In this document: one piece after another, positions 1 to 7,504 of the stretch
How positions within the stretch are numbered: the stretch's first letter is position 1
How the letters are laid out: each line of letters opens with the position of its first letter
Source: Micromonospora sp. LH3U1
Lineage (GTDB): Bacteria; Actinomycetota; Actinomycetes; Mycobacteriales; Micromonosporaceae
Direction: 5' to 3'
Assembly: GCF_028475105.1 (NCBI RefSeq)
Contig: NZ_CP116936.1
Span: 6,199,501 to 6,263,500 of the forward strand
Length of the DNA: 64,000 nt
Notes under the pieces: generated by a model
What the model was told of the DNA's origin: nothing
The model's database searches: none
What the model saw: the letters and a program-made list of their open reading frames with translations, nothing else
Translations under genes and position numbers: made by a program

Positions 1-46
1 CAAGGAAAGAGTGGCCTCAGTGGTGCAGGAGGCCACTCTTTCCTTG
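1..46 (-). terminator. Hairpin downstream of pcrA
   Basis: Positions 1-16 and 31-46 are perfect 16-bp inverted arms around a 14-nt loop. The element lies 25 bases past the pcrA stop codon and so is well placed to end that transcript. Any U-tract for the minus strand would lie outside the window. Confidence 0.75.
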
Positions 47-71
47 ATTTAGTGCGATCTTGGGGCGCCGG

Positions 72-2477
72 TCAGAGCTTGTCGACCGGGGCGTGCCGCA
101 GCACCAGCCACATGGTCTGATCGCCGAAGTCGATCTGCGCACGGGCGCCCGGGCCGTGGCCCTCGACGGCGAGCACCCGCCCCAGCCCGTACCGCTGGTG
201 ATTGACCCGGTCGCCAGCAGACACCTTCGGCCCCTGCGGCAGCTCACTGGCCGTGGTCAGCCGACTGGCGTCCACGCCGAGCCGCTGGGCCAGCTGAGCC
301 GCCTTCGGCGTGCCCCCGGTGAAGGTGCCCCGGCCGCCGGGCGTGCGGTCCGCACGGCCGCCGACGCCGCCGCCTCCACCAGCCCACGAGGTGTACGACC
401 CTTCGGTGCGCTCCCAGTGCACCAACTCCGTCGGCAGCTCCTCCAGGAACCGCGACGGCGGGTTGTAGGACGGCTGCCCCCAGGCCGAGCGTGTCACCGC
501 CCGGGAGAGGTAGAGCCGCTGCCGGGCGCGGGTGATGCCGACGTACGCCAGGCGGCGCTCCTCCTCCAACTCGCGGGTGTCGCCCAGCGAGCGGAGGTGC
601 GGGAAGACGCCGTCCTCCAACCCGGTGAGGAAGACCACCGGGAACTCCAGCCCCTTGGCGGTGTGCAACGTCATCAGCGTGACCACGCCCTGGTGGTCGG
701 GGTCGTCAGAGGGGATCTGGTCGGCGTCGGCGACCAGCGCCACCTGCTCCAGGAAACCGGCCAGGGTGGCCCGCTCCCCCTCCTCGCCCAGCGCCTCGAT
801 CCGCTCGGTGTACTCCCGGGCGACACTGACCAGCTCCTGGAGGTTGTCCACCCGGCCGGCGTCCTGCGGGTCCAGGCTCTCCTCCAGCTCGGTGAGGTAG
901 CCCGAGCGGGTCAGCAGCGCCTCCAGCACCTCTTCCGGGGTGCCGGTCTCGGACAACTCCCGGGCGCCGTCGAGCAGCGCCACGAAGTCCCCGATGCCGT
1001 TGGCCGCCCGGCTGGAGATGCCCGGAGCCTCCCTGGCCCGGCGCAGCGCCGCGCCGAACGAGATCCGGTCGCGGCTGGAGAGGGCCTCGACACACGCCTC
1101 CGCGCGGTCGCCGATCCCCCGGCGCGGGGTGTTCAGCACTCGCCGCAGGCTCACCGTGTCGTCGTCGTTGACCACCGAACGCAGGTACGCCAGTGCGTCG
1201 CGGACCTCCTTGCGCTCGTAGAAGCGCACCCCGCCAACCACCTTGTAGGGCAGGCCGACGCGGATGAACACCTCTTCGAAGACGCGGGACTGGGCATTGG
1301 TGCGGTAGAAGACCGCGACGTCGCCGGGACGGGTCTCGTCGGCGTCGACCAGCCGATCGATCTCCCGGGCCACCCAGTCGGCCTCGGCATGCTCGGTGTC
1401 GGCCACGTACCCGACGATCTGCTCGCCGGCGCCGGCCTCGCTCCACAGCCGCTTGGGCTTGCGGGAGGTGTTCCGGTCGATCACCGCGTTGGCCGCGTTG
1501 AGGATGGTCTGCGTGGAGCGGTAGTTCTGCTCCAGCAGGATCGTCCGCGCGTCGGTGAAGTCCCGTTCGAACTCCAGGATGTTGCGGATCGTCGCACCCC
1601 GGAACGCGTAGATCGACTGGTCGGCGTCGCCGACCACGCACAGCTCGGCGGGCTCCAGCCCGTCGGTGCCGGAGACCAGCTCCTTGATCAGGACGTACTG
1701 GGCGTGGTTGGTGTCCTGGTATTCGTCCACCAGCACGTGCCGGAACCGCCGACGGTAGCTCTCCGCGACGTGCGGGTGGGACTGGAGCAGGTGCACCGTG
1801 GTCATGATCAGGTCGTCGAAGTCCAGTGCGTGCGCCTCACGCAGCCGGCGCTGGTAGAGCGTGTACGCCTCGGCCAACGCCCGCTCGTTGGGCCCGCTGG
1901 CCCGCGCCGCGAACTGCTCCGGATCGATCAGCTCGTTCTTGAGATTGGAGACCTGCGCGGCCAGCCCGCGCGCCGGGTAGCGCTTCGGGTCGAGATCGAG
2001 CTCGCGGGTGACCAACTGCATGAGCCGGCGGGAGTCGTCCGCGTCGTAGATCGAGAACGTCGACTTGAGGCCGGCGTGCTCGTGCTCGGCGCGCAGAATT
2101 CGGACGCAGGCGGAGTGGAACGTCGACACCCACATCAGTCGGGCCCGGGGGCCCACCAACGCGGCGACGCGCTCCTTCATCTCGCCGGCCGCCTTGTTGG
2201 TGAAGGTGATCGCGATGATCTCCCCGGGATGTACGTCCCGTGCGGCGAGGAGGTAGGCGATCCGGTGCGCGAGCACCCGGGTCTTGCCCGACCCGGCGCC
2301 GGCCACGATCAGCAACGGCGAGCCGGCGTGGCTGACCGCGTCGCGTTGGGGCCCGTTCAGCCCGTCGAGCAGCTGCTGCGGACCGAGGCGCGCAGCAGCC
2401 GGCCCGGGTCGGTGCGGGCGGGCCGGCGCGGACTCCGGCGCAGGCGGGGACGCGGGGATGTCGAAGAGAGGATGCAT
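72..2477 (-). CDS. pcrA: ATP-dependent DNA helicase UvrD/PcrA
   Basis: This is a superfamily 1A 3'-5' DNA helicase that acts in nucleotide excision repair and in clearing replication and recombination intermediates. The 801-residue product has Walker A GAGSGKT near residues 60-66, motif II DEYQDT at 251-256, the ADQSIYAFRG motif III region and the C-terminal LMTLHTAKGLEF and VGITRARQRL motifs. The last 50 residues (GDRVNHQRYGLGRV onward) match the Tudor-like RNA-polymerase-interaction domain of PcrA. A Pro/Ala-rich segment of about 35 residues precedes the helicase core. The ATG at 2477 has no clear Shine-Dalgarno, but TAGACT lies 9 nt upstream, so a leaderless transcript is possible. Confidence 0.95.
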   Translation of the reverse strand: MHPLFDIPASPPAPESAPARPHRPGPAAARLGPQQLLDGLNGPQRDAVSHAGSPLLIVAGAGSGKTRVLAHRIAYLLAARDVHPGEIIAITFTNKAAGEMKERVAALVGPRARLMWVSTFHSACVRILRAEHEHAGLKSTFSIYDADDSRRLMQLVTRELDLDPKRYPARGLAAQVSNLKNELIDPEQFAARASGPNERALAEAYTLYQRRLREAHALDFDDLIMTTVHLLQSHPHVAESYRRRFRHVLVDEYQDTNHAQYVLIKELVSGTDGLEPAELCVVGDADQSIYAFRGATIRNILEFERDFTDARTILLEQNYRSTQTILNAANAVIDRNTSRKPKRLWSEAGAGEQIVGYVADTEHAEADWVAREIDRLVDADETRPGDVAVFYRTNAQSRVFEEVFIRVGLPYKVVGGVRFYERKEVRDALAYLRSVVNDDDTVSLRRVLNTPRRGIGDRAEACVEALSSRDRISFGAALRRAREAPGISSRAANGIGDFVALLDGARELSETGTPEEVLEALLTRSGYLTELEESLDPQDAGRVDNLQELVSVAREYTERIEALGEEGERATLAGFLEQVALVADADQIPSDDPDHQGVVTLMTLHTAKGLEFPVVFLTGLEDGVFPHLRSLGDTRELEEERRLAYVGITRARQRLYLSRAVTRSAWGQPSYNPPSRFLEELPTELVHWERTEGSYTSWAGGGGGVGGRADRTPGGRGTFTGGTPKAAQLAQRLGVDASRLTTASELPQGPKVSAGDRVNHQRYGLGRVLAVEGHGPGARAQIDFGDQTMWLVLRHAPVDKL

Positions 2478-2580
2478 CGCCCGACAAGTCTATGCCGCCA
2501 CCCGGACACTTCCCGACCGCGCGCTACCACCACCCTCCGCGCCCAGCGGCAAGAAAGGCCCCCTACTCAGCGCCGAATGC

Positions 2581-2610
2581 TTGCGCACCCGGTGTCGACG
2601 TGGGCATACT
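2581..2610 (+). promoter_or_regulatory. Candidate promoter of the chorismate mutase leader
   Basis: TTGCGC at 2581-2586 and CATACT at 2605-2610 are separated by 18 bases and resemble primary-sigma -35 and -10 boxes. The GTG of the leader peptide begins 8 nt after the -10, so the leader is probably translated from a leaderless transcript. Confidence 0.5.
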
Positions 2611-2617
2611 CGACGGC

Positions 2618-2683
2618 GTGTTCGCTCAGCGCTACTACTTTTACTACGGCACCGGGAGTCCGGCTGCCGTAGGTCGCGCCTGA
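2618..2683 (+). CDS. Tyr/Phe-rich attenuation leader peptide
   Basis: A 21-codon ORF starts with GTG at 2618 and stops with TGA at 2681-2683. Codons 6-10 (2633-2647) read YYFYY, so five consecutive codons demand charged tRNA-Tyr or tRNA-Phe. It sits between a promoter-like sequence and a terminator hairpin, directly upstream of a gene that commits chorismate to Phe and Tyr. This is the organisation of an amino-acid leader peptide. There is no Shine-Dalgarno, in keeping with leaderless translation. The function is inferred from codon content and position; the peptide itself is probably only a sensor of aminoacyl-tRNA supply. Confidence 0.75.
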   Translation: MFAQRYYFYYGTGSPAAVGRA

Positions 2684-2732
2684 TCGATTCAGACCTACGA
2701 AAGCCCCGGGCTCCTGGAGTCCGGGGCTTTTT
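2654..2732 (+). promoter_or_regulatory. Transcription attenuator (terminator/antiterminator) of chorismate mutase
   Basis: The terminator pairs 2700-2709 (AAAGCCCCGG) perfectly with 2721-2730 (CCGGGGCTTT) and is followed by a T run at 2728-2732. A competing stem can form between 2654-2665 and 2702-2715: GGAG pairs with CTCC, then a U-G wobble, then CCGG with CCGG, a 2-nt bulge and a short CU-AG end. That stem consumes the terminator's 5' arm. A further perfect 8-bp hairpin (2668-2675 with 2692-2699) fits inside the antiterminator loop. A ribosome stalled on codons 2633-2647 leaves 2654-2665 free, favouring read-through. A ribosome reaching the TGA at 2681 covers it, favouring termination. Confidence 0.7.
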
Positions 2733-2779
2733 CCGTCCCAGGTTCCGGGCACCGGGCGCCACAGTGCGAGAGGTACCCG

Positions 2780-3211
2780 ATGATGACAAACGTGATGGAG
2801 CAGAGCGGCGGCCCGATCCGACCGGAGGCTGGGCAGCCCGCGGTGAACGGGAGCGAGCCGGCGGTCCCCGTGCCGCCGACGGCAGGGAACGCTGGGCCGG
2901 CCGAGGCGCAGACCGGCACCGAAGAGCCGTCCGCCGCCGCGCGGATCGTGCAGATCAGGGAACGGATCGACGAGATCGACCACGCGCTGATCACGCTCTG
3001 GCAGGAGCGGGCCGCGTTGTCCCAGGAGGTCGGCACGACCCGGATGGCGTCCGGCGGGACACGCCTGGTCCTCTCCCGGGAACGGGAGATCCTGGAGCGG
3101 TTCCGGGTCGCGCTCGGCGCCGACGGCACCCAGTTGGCCCTGCTGCTGCTCCGCGCGGCCGCGGGCCGCTGTGAGCCGCGACCCGCGGTGAGGCCGCGCG
3201 GCCCGCGGTGA
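2780..3211 (+). CDS. AroQ-type chorismate mutase
   Basis: The product (143 aa) is predicted to convert chorismate to prephenate, the branch point to phenylalanine and tyrosine. After a low-complexity Pro/Ala/Gly N-terminus of about 50 residues, IRERIDEIDHALITLWQERA is the characteristic first helix of AroQ mutases, and the RLVLSREREILERF helix carries the second set of basic residues. The protein is short and lacks a prephenate dehydratase or dehydrogenase domain, so it is a stand-alone mutase. A second ATG lies 3 codons downstream of the first ATG pair. Expression appears to be controlled by the Tyr/Phe attenuator immediately upstream. The last 15 or so residues are Arg/Pro-rich and unlikely to be catalytic. 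Confidence 0.85.
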   Translation: MMTNVMEQSGGPIRPEAGQPAVNGSEPAVPVPPTAGNAGPAEAQTGTEEPSAAARIVQIRERIDEIDHALITLWQERAALSQEVGTTRMASGGTRLVLSREREILERFRVALGADGTQLALLLLRAAAGRCEPRPAVRPRGPR

Positions 3212-3360
3212 CACCGCGCCCGCGGGGAACGACATCGGCCCCACGTGGCCACGCGGGCCGCTGTGAGCCCCGCCGGCGCGCCGTCGGCTGCCGGGGCGAC
3301 CCCGACTACCGAGCGACCGTTCGGCGCGGGAGCGGCCCGATCCTGGTCTTGGAAAGACGA

Positions 3361-3399
3361 AACCGCCTGCCGGCGTCGTGGTGACGTCGGCAGGCGGTT
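3361..3399. terminator. Bidirectional terminator between chorismate mutase and dppF
   Basis: Positions 3361-3377 and 3383-3399 form 17-bp inverted arms with one mismatch and a 5-nt loop. On the minus strand the stem is followed by a T-rich stretch, so it probably ends the dpp operon, which stops at 3408. Confidence 0.75.
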
Positions 3400-3407
3400 C
3401 CGGTGAC

Positions 3408-4421
3408 TCACGCCTCGTGAGTGGCGACGATCTCGCGCCGCTCCGCGAAGTGGCAGGCGCTCGGGTGGTCCGTGCCCCGCCGGATCTCCAGCAGCGGCAC
3501 CTGCTCGGCGCAGACGTCCTGCGCCTTCCAGCAGCGGGTCCGGAACCGGCAGCCCGAAGGCGGGCTGATCGGCGACGGCACGTCACCCGTGAGCCGGATG
3601 ATCGTCTTGTTGTTCCGCTGTGTCGGGTCCGGAACCGGCACCGCCGAGAGCAGAGCCTGCGTGTACGGGTGGGTCGGCCGCTCGTAGATCTCGTCCTCGG
3701 TGCCGATCTCGACGACCTTGCCGAGATACATGACCGCGACCCGGTCCGAGAGGTGGCGGACCACCGACAGATCGTGGGCGATGAAGACGTACGAGAGCCC
3801 GAACTCGTTCTGCAGCTTCTCCAGAAGGTTCATCACCTGGGCCTGGATGGAGACATCCAGCGCCGACACCGGCTCGTCGCAGACGATGATCTCGGGCCGC
3901 AGCGCGAGCGCACGGGCGATGCCGATGCGCTGACGCTGACCGCCGGAGAACTGGTGCGGGTACCGGTTGATGTGCTCCGGGTTGAGCCCGACCAGGTCGA
4001 GCAGCTCCCTGACCTTGGCCCGACGGCTGCCCTTCGGCGCCACCTCCGGGTGGATCTCGAACGGCTCACCAAGCAGGTCGCCGACGGTCATCCGCGGGTT
4101 CAGCGAGGTGTACGGGTCCTGCATGACCAGCTGGATCTGCCGGCGGAGGCGCCGCAGCGCCCCACCGGACAGCTTGGAGGTGTCCTGGCCCTTGTAGATC
4201 ACGCTGCCAGCGGTCGGCTTCTCCAGGTTCATCAGAACCCGGGCGAGGGTCGACTTGCCGCAGCCGGACTCGCCGACCACGCCGAGGGTCTCACCGGCAC
4301 GCAGGCCGAACGAAACTCCGTCGACCGCCTTGACCTGACCGACGGTCTTCTTGAACACCACACCCTGGGTGACGGGGTAGTGCTTGACCAGGTCACGGAC
4401 CTCGAGGATGTTCTCAGACAC
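3408..4421 (-). CDS. dppF: Peptide ABC transporter ATP-binding protein DppF
   Basis: This is the second ATPase of the oligopeptide/dipeptide importer and powers uptake through DppB and DppC at the inner face of the membrane. The 337-residue protein has Walker A GESGCGKST at about 50-58, the signature FSGGQRQRIGIARAL, Walker B IIVCDEPVSALD and the H-loop IAHDLSVV. The C-terminal Cys-containing segment (CRFRTRC ... C) is typical of Opp/Dpp ATPases. The GTG start at 4421 overlaps the dppD stop by 8 bp (GTGTCTGA), indicating translational coupling. It is the last gene of the operon. Confidence 0.93.
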   Translation of the reverse strand: MSENILEVRDLVKHYPVTQGVVFKKTVGQVKAVDGVSFGLRAGETLGVVGESGCGKSTLARVLMNLEKPTAGSVIYKGQDTSKLSGGALRRLRRQIQLVMQDPYTSLNPRMTVGDLLGEPFEIHPEVAPKGSRRAKVRELLDLVGLNPEHINRYPHQFSGGQRQRIGIARALALRPEIIVCDEPVSALDVSIQAQVMNLLEKLQNEFGLSYVFIAHDLSVVRHLSDRVAVMYLGKVVEIGTEDEIYERPTHPYTQALLSAVPVPDPTQRNNKTIIRLTGDVPSPISPPSGCRFRTRCWKAQDVCAEQVPLLEIRRGTDHPSACHFAERREIVATHEA

Positions 4422-5457
4422 GGTTCACCAGCTCCTCGGCGAAGTGGCAGGCGCTGGCCCGCGCGTTGCCCACCTGCAGCAGCGGCGGGACCTTCTCCCG
4501 GCACACCGGCTGAGCCATGGGGCAACGCGGGTTGAACGGGCAGCCCGGTGGGATGTTCATGAGGTTCGGCGGAAGGCCCTTGATCGTCCGGAGCTGCTGC
4601 CCCTTCTCGTCCAGGCGCGGGATCGATTCGATCAGGCCGATCGTGTACGGGTGCGCCGGCTTGGCGTACAGGTCGTACACATCGGCTTCCTCAACGATCC
4701 GACCCGCGTACATGACCGCGATCCGGTCCGCGACGTCGGCGACCACGCCGAGGTCGTGGGTGATCAGGATCATGCCCATCTGCCGCTCACGCTGGAGCTC
4801 GGCGAGCAGGTCCATGATCTGGGCCTGCACGGTCACGTCGAGCGCGGTGGTCGGCTCGTCCGCGATCAGCACCTCGGGGTCGAGCGCCAGCGACATCGCG
4901 ATCATCGCGCGCTGCCGCATACCACCGGAGAACTGGTGTGGGTAGTTGTTGAACCGGTCCTTGGCGTTCGGGATCTTGACCTGGTCGAGCATGTCGATCG
5001 CGCGCTTCTTGGCCTCCGCGCGACCCATGCCCCGCCGGACCCGGAACTGCTCGGCGATCTGGAACCCGACGGTGAAGACGGGGTTCAGCGCGGAGAGCGC
5101 GTCCTGGAAGATCATCGCGATGCCCTCACCGCGGATGCGGCGGCGCTCCTCGTCGGACATGCGGAGCATGTCCTTGCCGTGGAAGCGGACATGCCCACCG
5201 GTGACGAAGCCGGGCGGCGTGTCGAGGATGCCCATGATGGTCTGCGCCGTGACGCTCTTACCGGAGCCGGACTCGCCCAACACGGCGAGGGTCTCCCCCG
5301 CGTCGACGTGGTACGTGACCCCGTTGATGACCTTTGCGACGCCGTCCCGGGTACGGAACTCCACCCGCAGGTCGTCGACCTCGAGCAGCCGGCCGGAGGG
5401 ACGTCCGGACCCGCCGGGTCCCGGCGCGGACTGCTCGGACACGAGAATGTCGGACAA
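4414..5457 (-). CDS. dppD: Peptide ABC transporter ATP-binding protein DppD
   Basis: This is the first ATPase of the peptide importer (347 aa). Walker A GESGSGKS lies at 61-68, the signature FSGGMRQRAMIAMSLA follows in mid-protein, and Walker B is EVLIADEPTTALD. The C-terminus has the oligopeptide transporter Cys motif (CPFNPRCPMAQPVC). The start codon appears to be TTG at 5457, supported by GGGGAG six nucleotides upstream; no ATG or GTG serves as well. It begins 11 nt after the dppC stop and overlaps dppF by 8 bp. Confidence 0.92.
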   Translation of the reverse strand: MSDILVSEQSAPGPGGSGRPSGRLLEVDDLRVEFRTRDGVAKVINGVTYHVDAGETLAVLGESGSGKSVTAQTIMGILDTPPGFVTGGHVRFHGKDMLRMSDEERRRIRGEGIAMIFQDALSALNPVFTVGFQIAEQFRVRRGMGRAEAKKRAIDMLDQVKIPNAKDRFNNYPHQFSGGMRQRAMIAMSLALDPEVLIADEPTTALDVTVQAQIMDLLAELQRERQMGMILITHDLGVVADVADRIAVMYAGRIVEEADVYDLYAKPAHPYTIGLIESIPRLDEKGQQLRTIKGLPPNLMNIPPGCPFNPRCPMAQPVCREKVPPLLQVGNARASACHFAEELVNRV

Positions 5458-5468
5458 CTGGATCTCCC

Positions 5469-6437
5469 CTAGCGGAGTTTCGGATCGAGGGCCTCGCGGA
5501 CCGCCTCACCGAGCATCACGAAGCTCAGCACTGCGGTGACGAGGAACGCGGCGGGGAAGAAGACCAGCCCTGGCGCGACCCGGATGAAATCCTTACCGTC
5601 GCTGATCATGATGCCCCAGGACACCACTGGCGACTTCAGACCGACGCCCAGGAACGACAGGGTGGCCTCGGCGCCGATGAACGAGCCGACCATGATCGTG
5701 CCGTAGACCAGCAGCGGGGCCAGGCAGTTCGGCAGCAGGTGCTTGAGGATGATCCGACCGGTGCCGGCACCCAGGGCGCGGGCCGCGACGATGTAGTCGG
5801 CTTCCTTGGTGGCAAGCACCGAGGAACGCATCAGGCGCATCACGACCGGCCAACTCAGCACGACCAGCGAGACGATCACCAGGCCCATGATCTCGGCCTT
5901 GCTGTTGCCGGCGGTCGAACCGTTGAACGTGGTCAGAATGACGATCGCGCCGAGCACGAAGGGCAGCCCGAAGAAGACGTCGGCGATCCGGCTCAGCAGT
6001 CCGTCCACCCAGCCACCGCGGTAGCCGGAGATGATGCCCATGGCGCCGCCGACGAGCAGGGTGCCAATCACGGAGAGCACGGCGACGATGACGGATGCCC
6101 GCGCACCGTAGATGACCCGGGCGTAGACGTCGCGGCCCTGCACGTCGTAGCCGAACCAGCCATCGGCGGACGGCTTGTTGAGGCTGCGGGACAGCGACCC
6201 GTTGACCGCGTCGCCCGGGGCGAACAGCGCCGGGAAGGCCGCCATCAGCAGGAAGATCACGATCAGCGTGGCGGAGATCCAGAACAACGGCTTGCGCCGA
6301 AGGTCCCGCCAGGCGTCACCGAGCAGGCCACGAGGCTTTTCGTTGCTCTGCGGCTGGCCCACGGTGGCAGGGGCGGCAGAGTCGGTCGGGTGCGCGCCAG
6401 GGGTACTGACGATCGATGCGGTACTCGGGTCACTCAT
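5469..6437 (-). CDS. dppC: Peptide ABC transporter permease DppC
   Basis: This inner-membrane permease of the dipeptide/oligopeptide importer is 322 aa from the preferred ATG at 6437 (MSDPST). A soluble Ala/Pro/Thr-rich N-terminus of about 40 residues precedes the first membrane segment. Five or six hydrophobic segments follow, with the EAA loop (EADYIVAARALGAGTGRIILKHLLPN) that docks on the ATPases. An upstream in-frame ATG at 6476 would lie deep inside dppB. The 6437 start gives an 8-bp ATGAGTGA overlap with dppB, the same arrangement as dppD/dppF. Confidence 0.92.
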   Translation of the reverse strand: MSDPSTASIVSTPGAHPTDSAAPATVGQPQSNEKPRGLLGDAWRDLRRKPLFWISATLIVIFLLMAAFPALFAPGDAVNGSLSRSLNKPSADGWFGYDVQGRDVYARVIYGARASVIVAVLSVIGTLLVGGAMGIISGYRGGWVDGLLSRIADVFFGLPFVLGAIVILTTFNGSTAGNSKAEIMGLVIVSLVVLSWPVVMRLMRSSVLATKEADYIVAARALGAGTGRIILKHLLPNCLAPLLVYGTIMVGSFIGAEATLSFLGVGLKSPVVSWGIMISDGKDFIRVAPGLVFFPAAFLVTAVLSFVMLGEAVREALDPKLR

Positions 6438-7356
6438 AACGGATCCTCGGGTCCAGGGCGGCGTAGAGCAGGTCAACCAGCAGGTTCATCACGAGATAGA
6501 CCAGCACTAGGACGACCACGATGCCCACCACGGTGGCGCTCTCCTTGGTCACGATCGCGCGGTAGACCGCGCGGCCGATACCGTTGATGCCGAAGATCCC
6601 CTCGGTGACGATCGCGCCGCCCATCAGGGCACCGAGGTCGGTGCCGAGCAGGGTGACCACCGGGATGAGCGAGTTGCGCAGCAGGTGCACGCCCACCACC
6701 CGACGCATCGGCAGACCCTTGGCGATGGCGGTGCGCACGTAGTCGGCACGGCGGTTCTCCGCGATGCTCGTACGTGCCACCCGGGCGATGTACGCCACCG
6801 ACGCGCTGCCGAGCACGAAGCCCGGCACGATCAGCTCGGACCATCGCATCTCGGAGGACACGGTCGGCTTGACGATGCCCCACTGCACGCCCAGCAGCCA
6901 CTGGAGCACGAAGCCGACCACGAAGACCGGCAGCGCGATCAGGAAGAGCGTGGAAACCAGGACCAGGTTGTCCAGGAAGCCGTTGCGCCGCAGACCGGTC
7001 AGCACGCCAGCGCCGAGGCCGATCACGGCCTCGATGGCGAGCGCCACCAAGGCAAGCTTCAGGGTGTTCGGGTACGCCGTCGCGATGATGTCGCCGATCT
7101 CGCGCTGCGAGAACGTCTGACCGAAGTCACCCTGGAGCAGGTTCTTCATGTAGTTGGCGTACTGCACGAAGACGTTCTGGTCAAGGTGGTACTTCTCAGT
7201 CATGAAGGCGATGTACTGGTCCGGGCAGCGTCGCTCGCCGCACTTGCCGGCGAACGGATCGCCCGGGACGGCCCAGACGAGCCAGTAGATCAGGAACGTC
7301 GTACCGATGAAGACCGGCACGAGTTGGAGCAGCCGTCTCAACAGATAACGGCCCAT
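6430..7356 (-). CDS. dppB: Peptide ABC transporter permease DppB
   Basis: This is the first permease of the peptide importer (308 aa from ATG 7356, MGRYLLRR). The N-terminal membrane segment RRLLQLVPVFIGTTFLIYWLV, a periplasmic loop with two cysteines and the EAA motif (RRADYVRTAIAKGLPMRRVVGVHLLRNSLIP) are typical. GGAGG lies 7-8 nt upstream of the chosen ATG; an upstream in-frame ATG at 7398 has no such support. The gene is separated from dppA by a strong intercistronic hairpin. Confidence 0.92.
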   Translation of the reverse strand: MGRYLLRRLLQLVPVFIGTTFLIYWLVWAVPGDPFAGKCGERRCPDQYIAFMTEKYHLDQNVFVQYANYMKNLLQGDFGQTFSQREIGDIIATAYPNTLKLALVALAIEAVIGLGAGVLTGLRRNGFLDNLVLVSTLFLIALPVFVVGFVLQWLLGVQWGIVKPTVSSEMRWSELIVPGFVLGSASVAYIARVARTSIAENRRADYVRTAIAKGLPMRRVVGVHLLRNSLIPVVTLLGTDLGALMGGAIVTEGIFGINGIGRAVYRAIVTKESATVVGIVVVLVLVYLVMNLLVDLLYAALDPRIRYE

Positions 7357-7448
7357 GGGGTGGTCCTCCAGACAGGGGGCGCGTCGGACGGCCGACACGG
7401 TGGTGACAACGTGCGAGTGGGGTGTTGTAACACCCGCTCGCGGAACGG

Positions 7449-7490
7449 CCCCGGGTCGGGCTCACCGGATGTGGCGAGCCCGACCCGGGG
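7449..7490 (-). terminator. Intercistronic hairpin between dppA and dppB
   Basis: Arms 7449-7463 and 7476-7490 are perfectly complementary over 15 bp with a 12-nt loop. There is no clear U-tract. Its place between binding-protein and permease genes fits partial termination or 3'-end stabilisation that keeps the binding protein in excess. Confidence 0.65.
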
Positions 7491-7504
7491 TCAGACCGTT
7501 CGGA

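Noticed and set aside
60..2672. 870-codon plus-strand ORF opposite pcrA
   Set aside because: It is the complement of pcrA; Arg/Gly/Pro-rich shadow translation without motifs.
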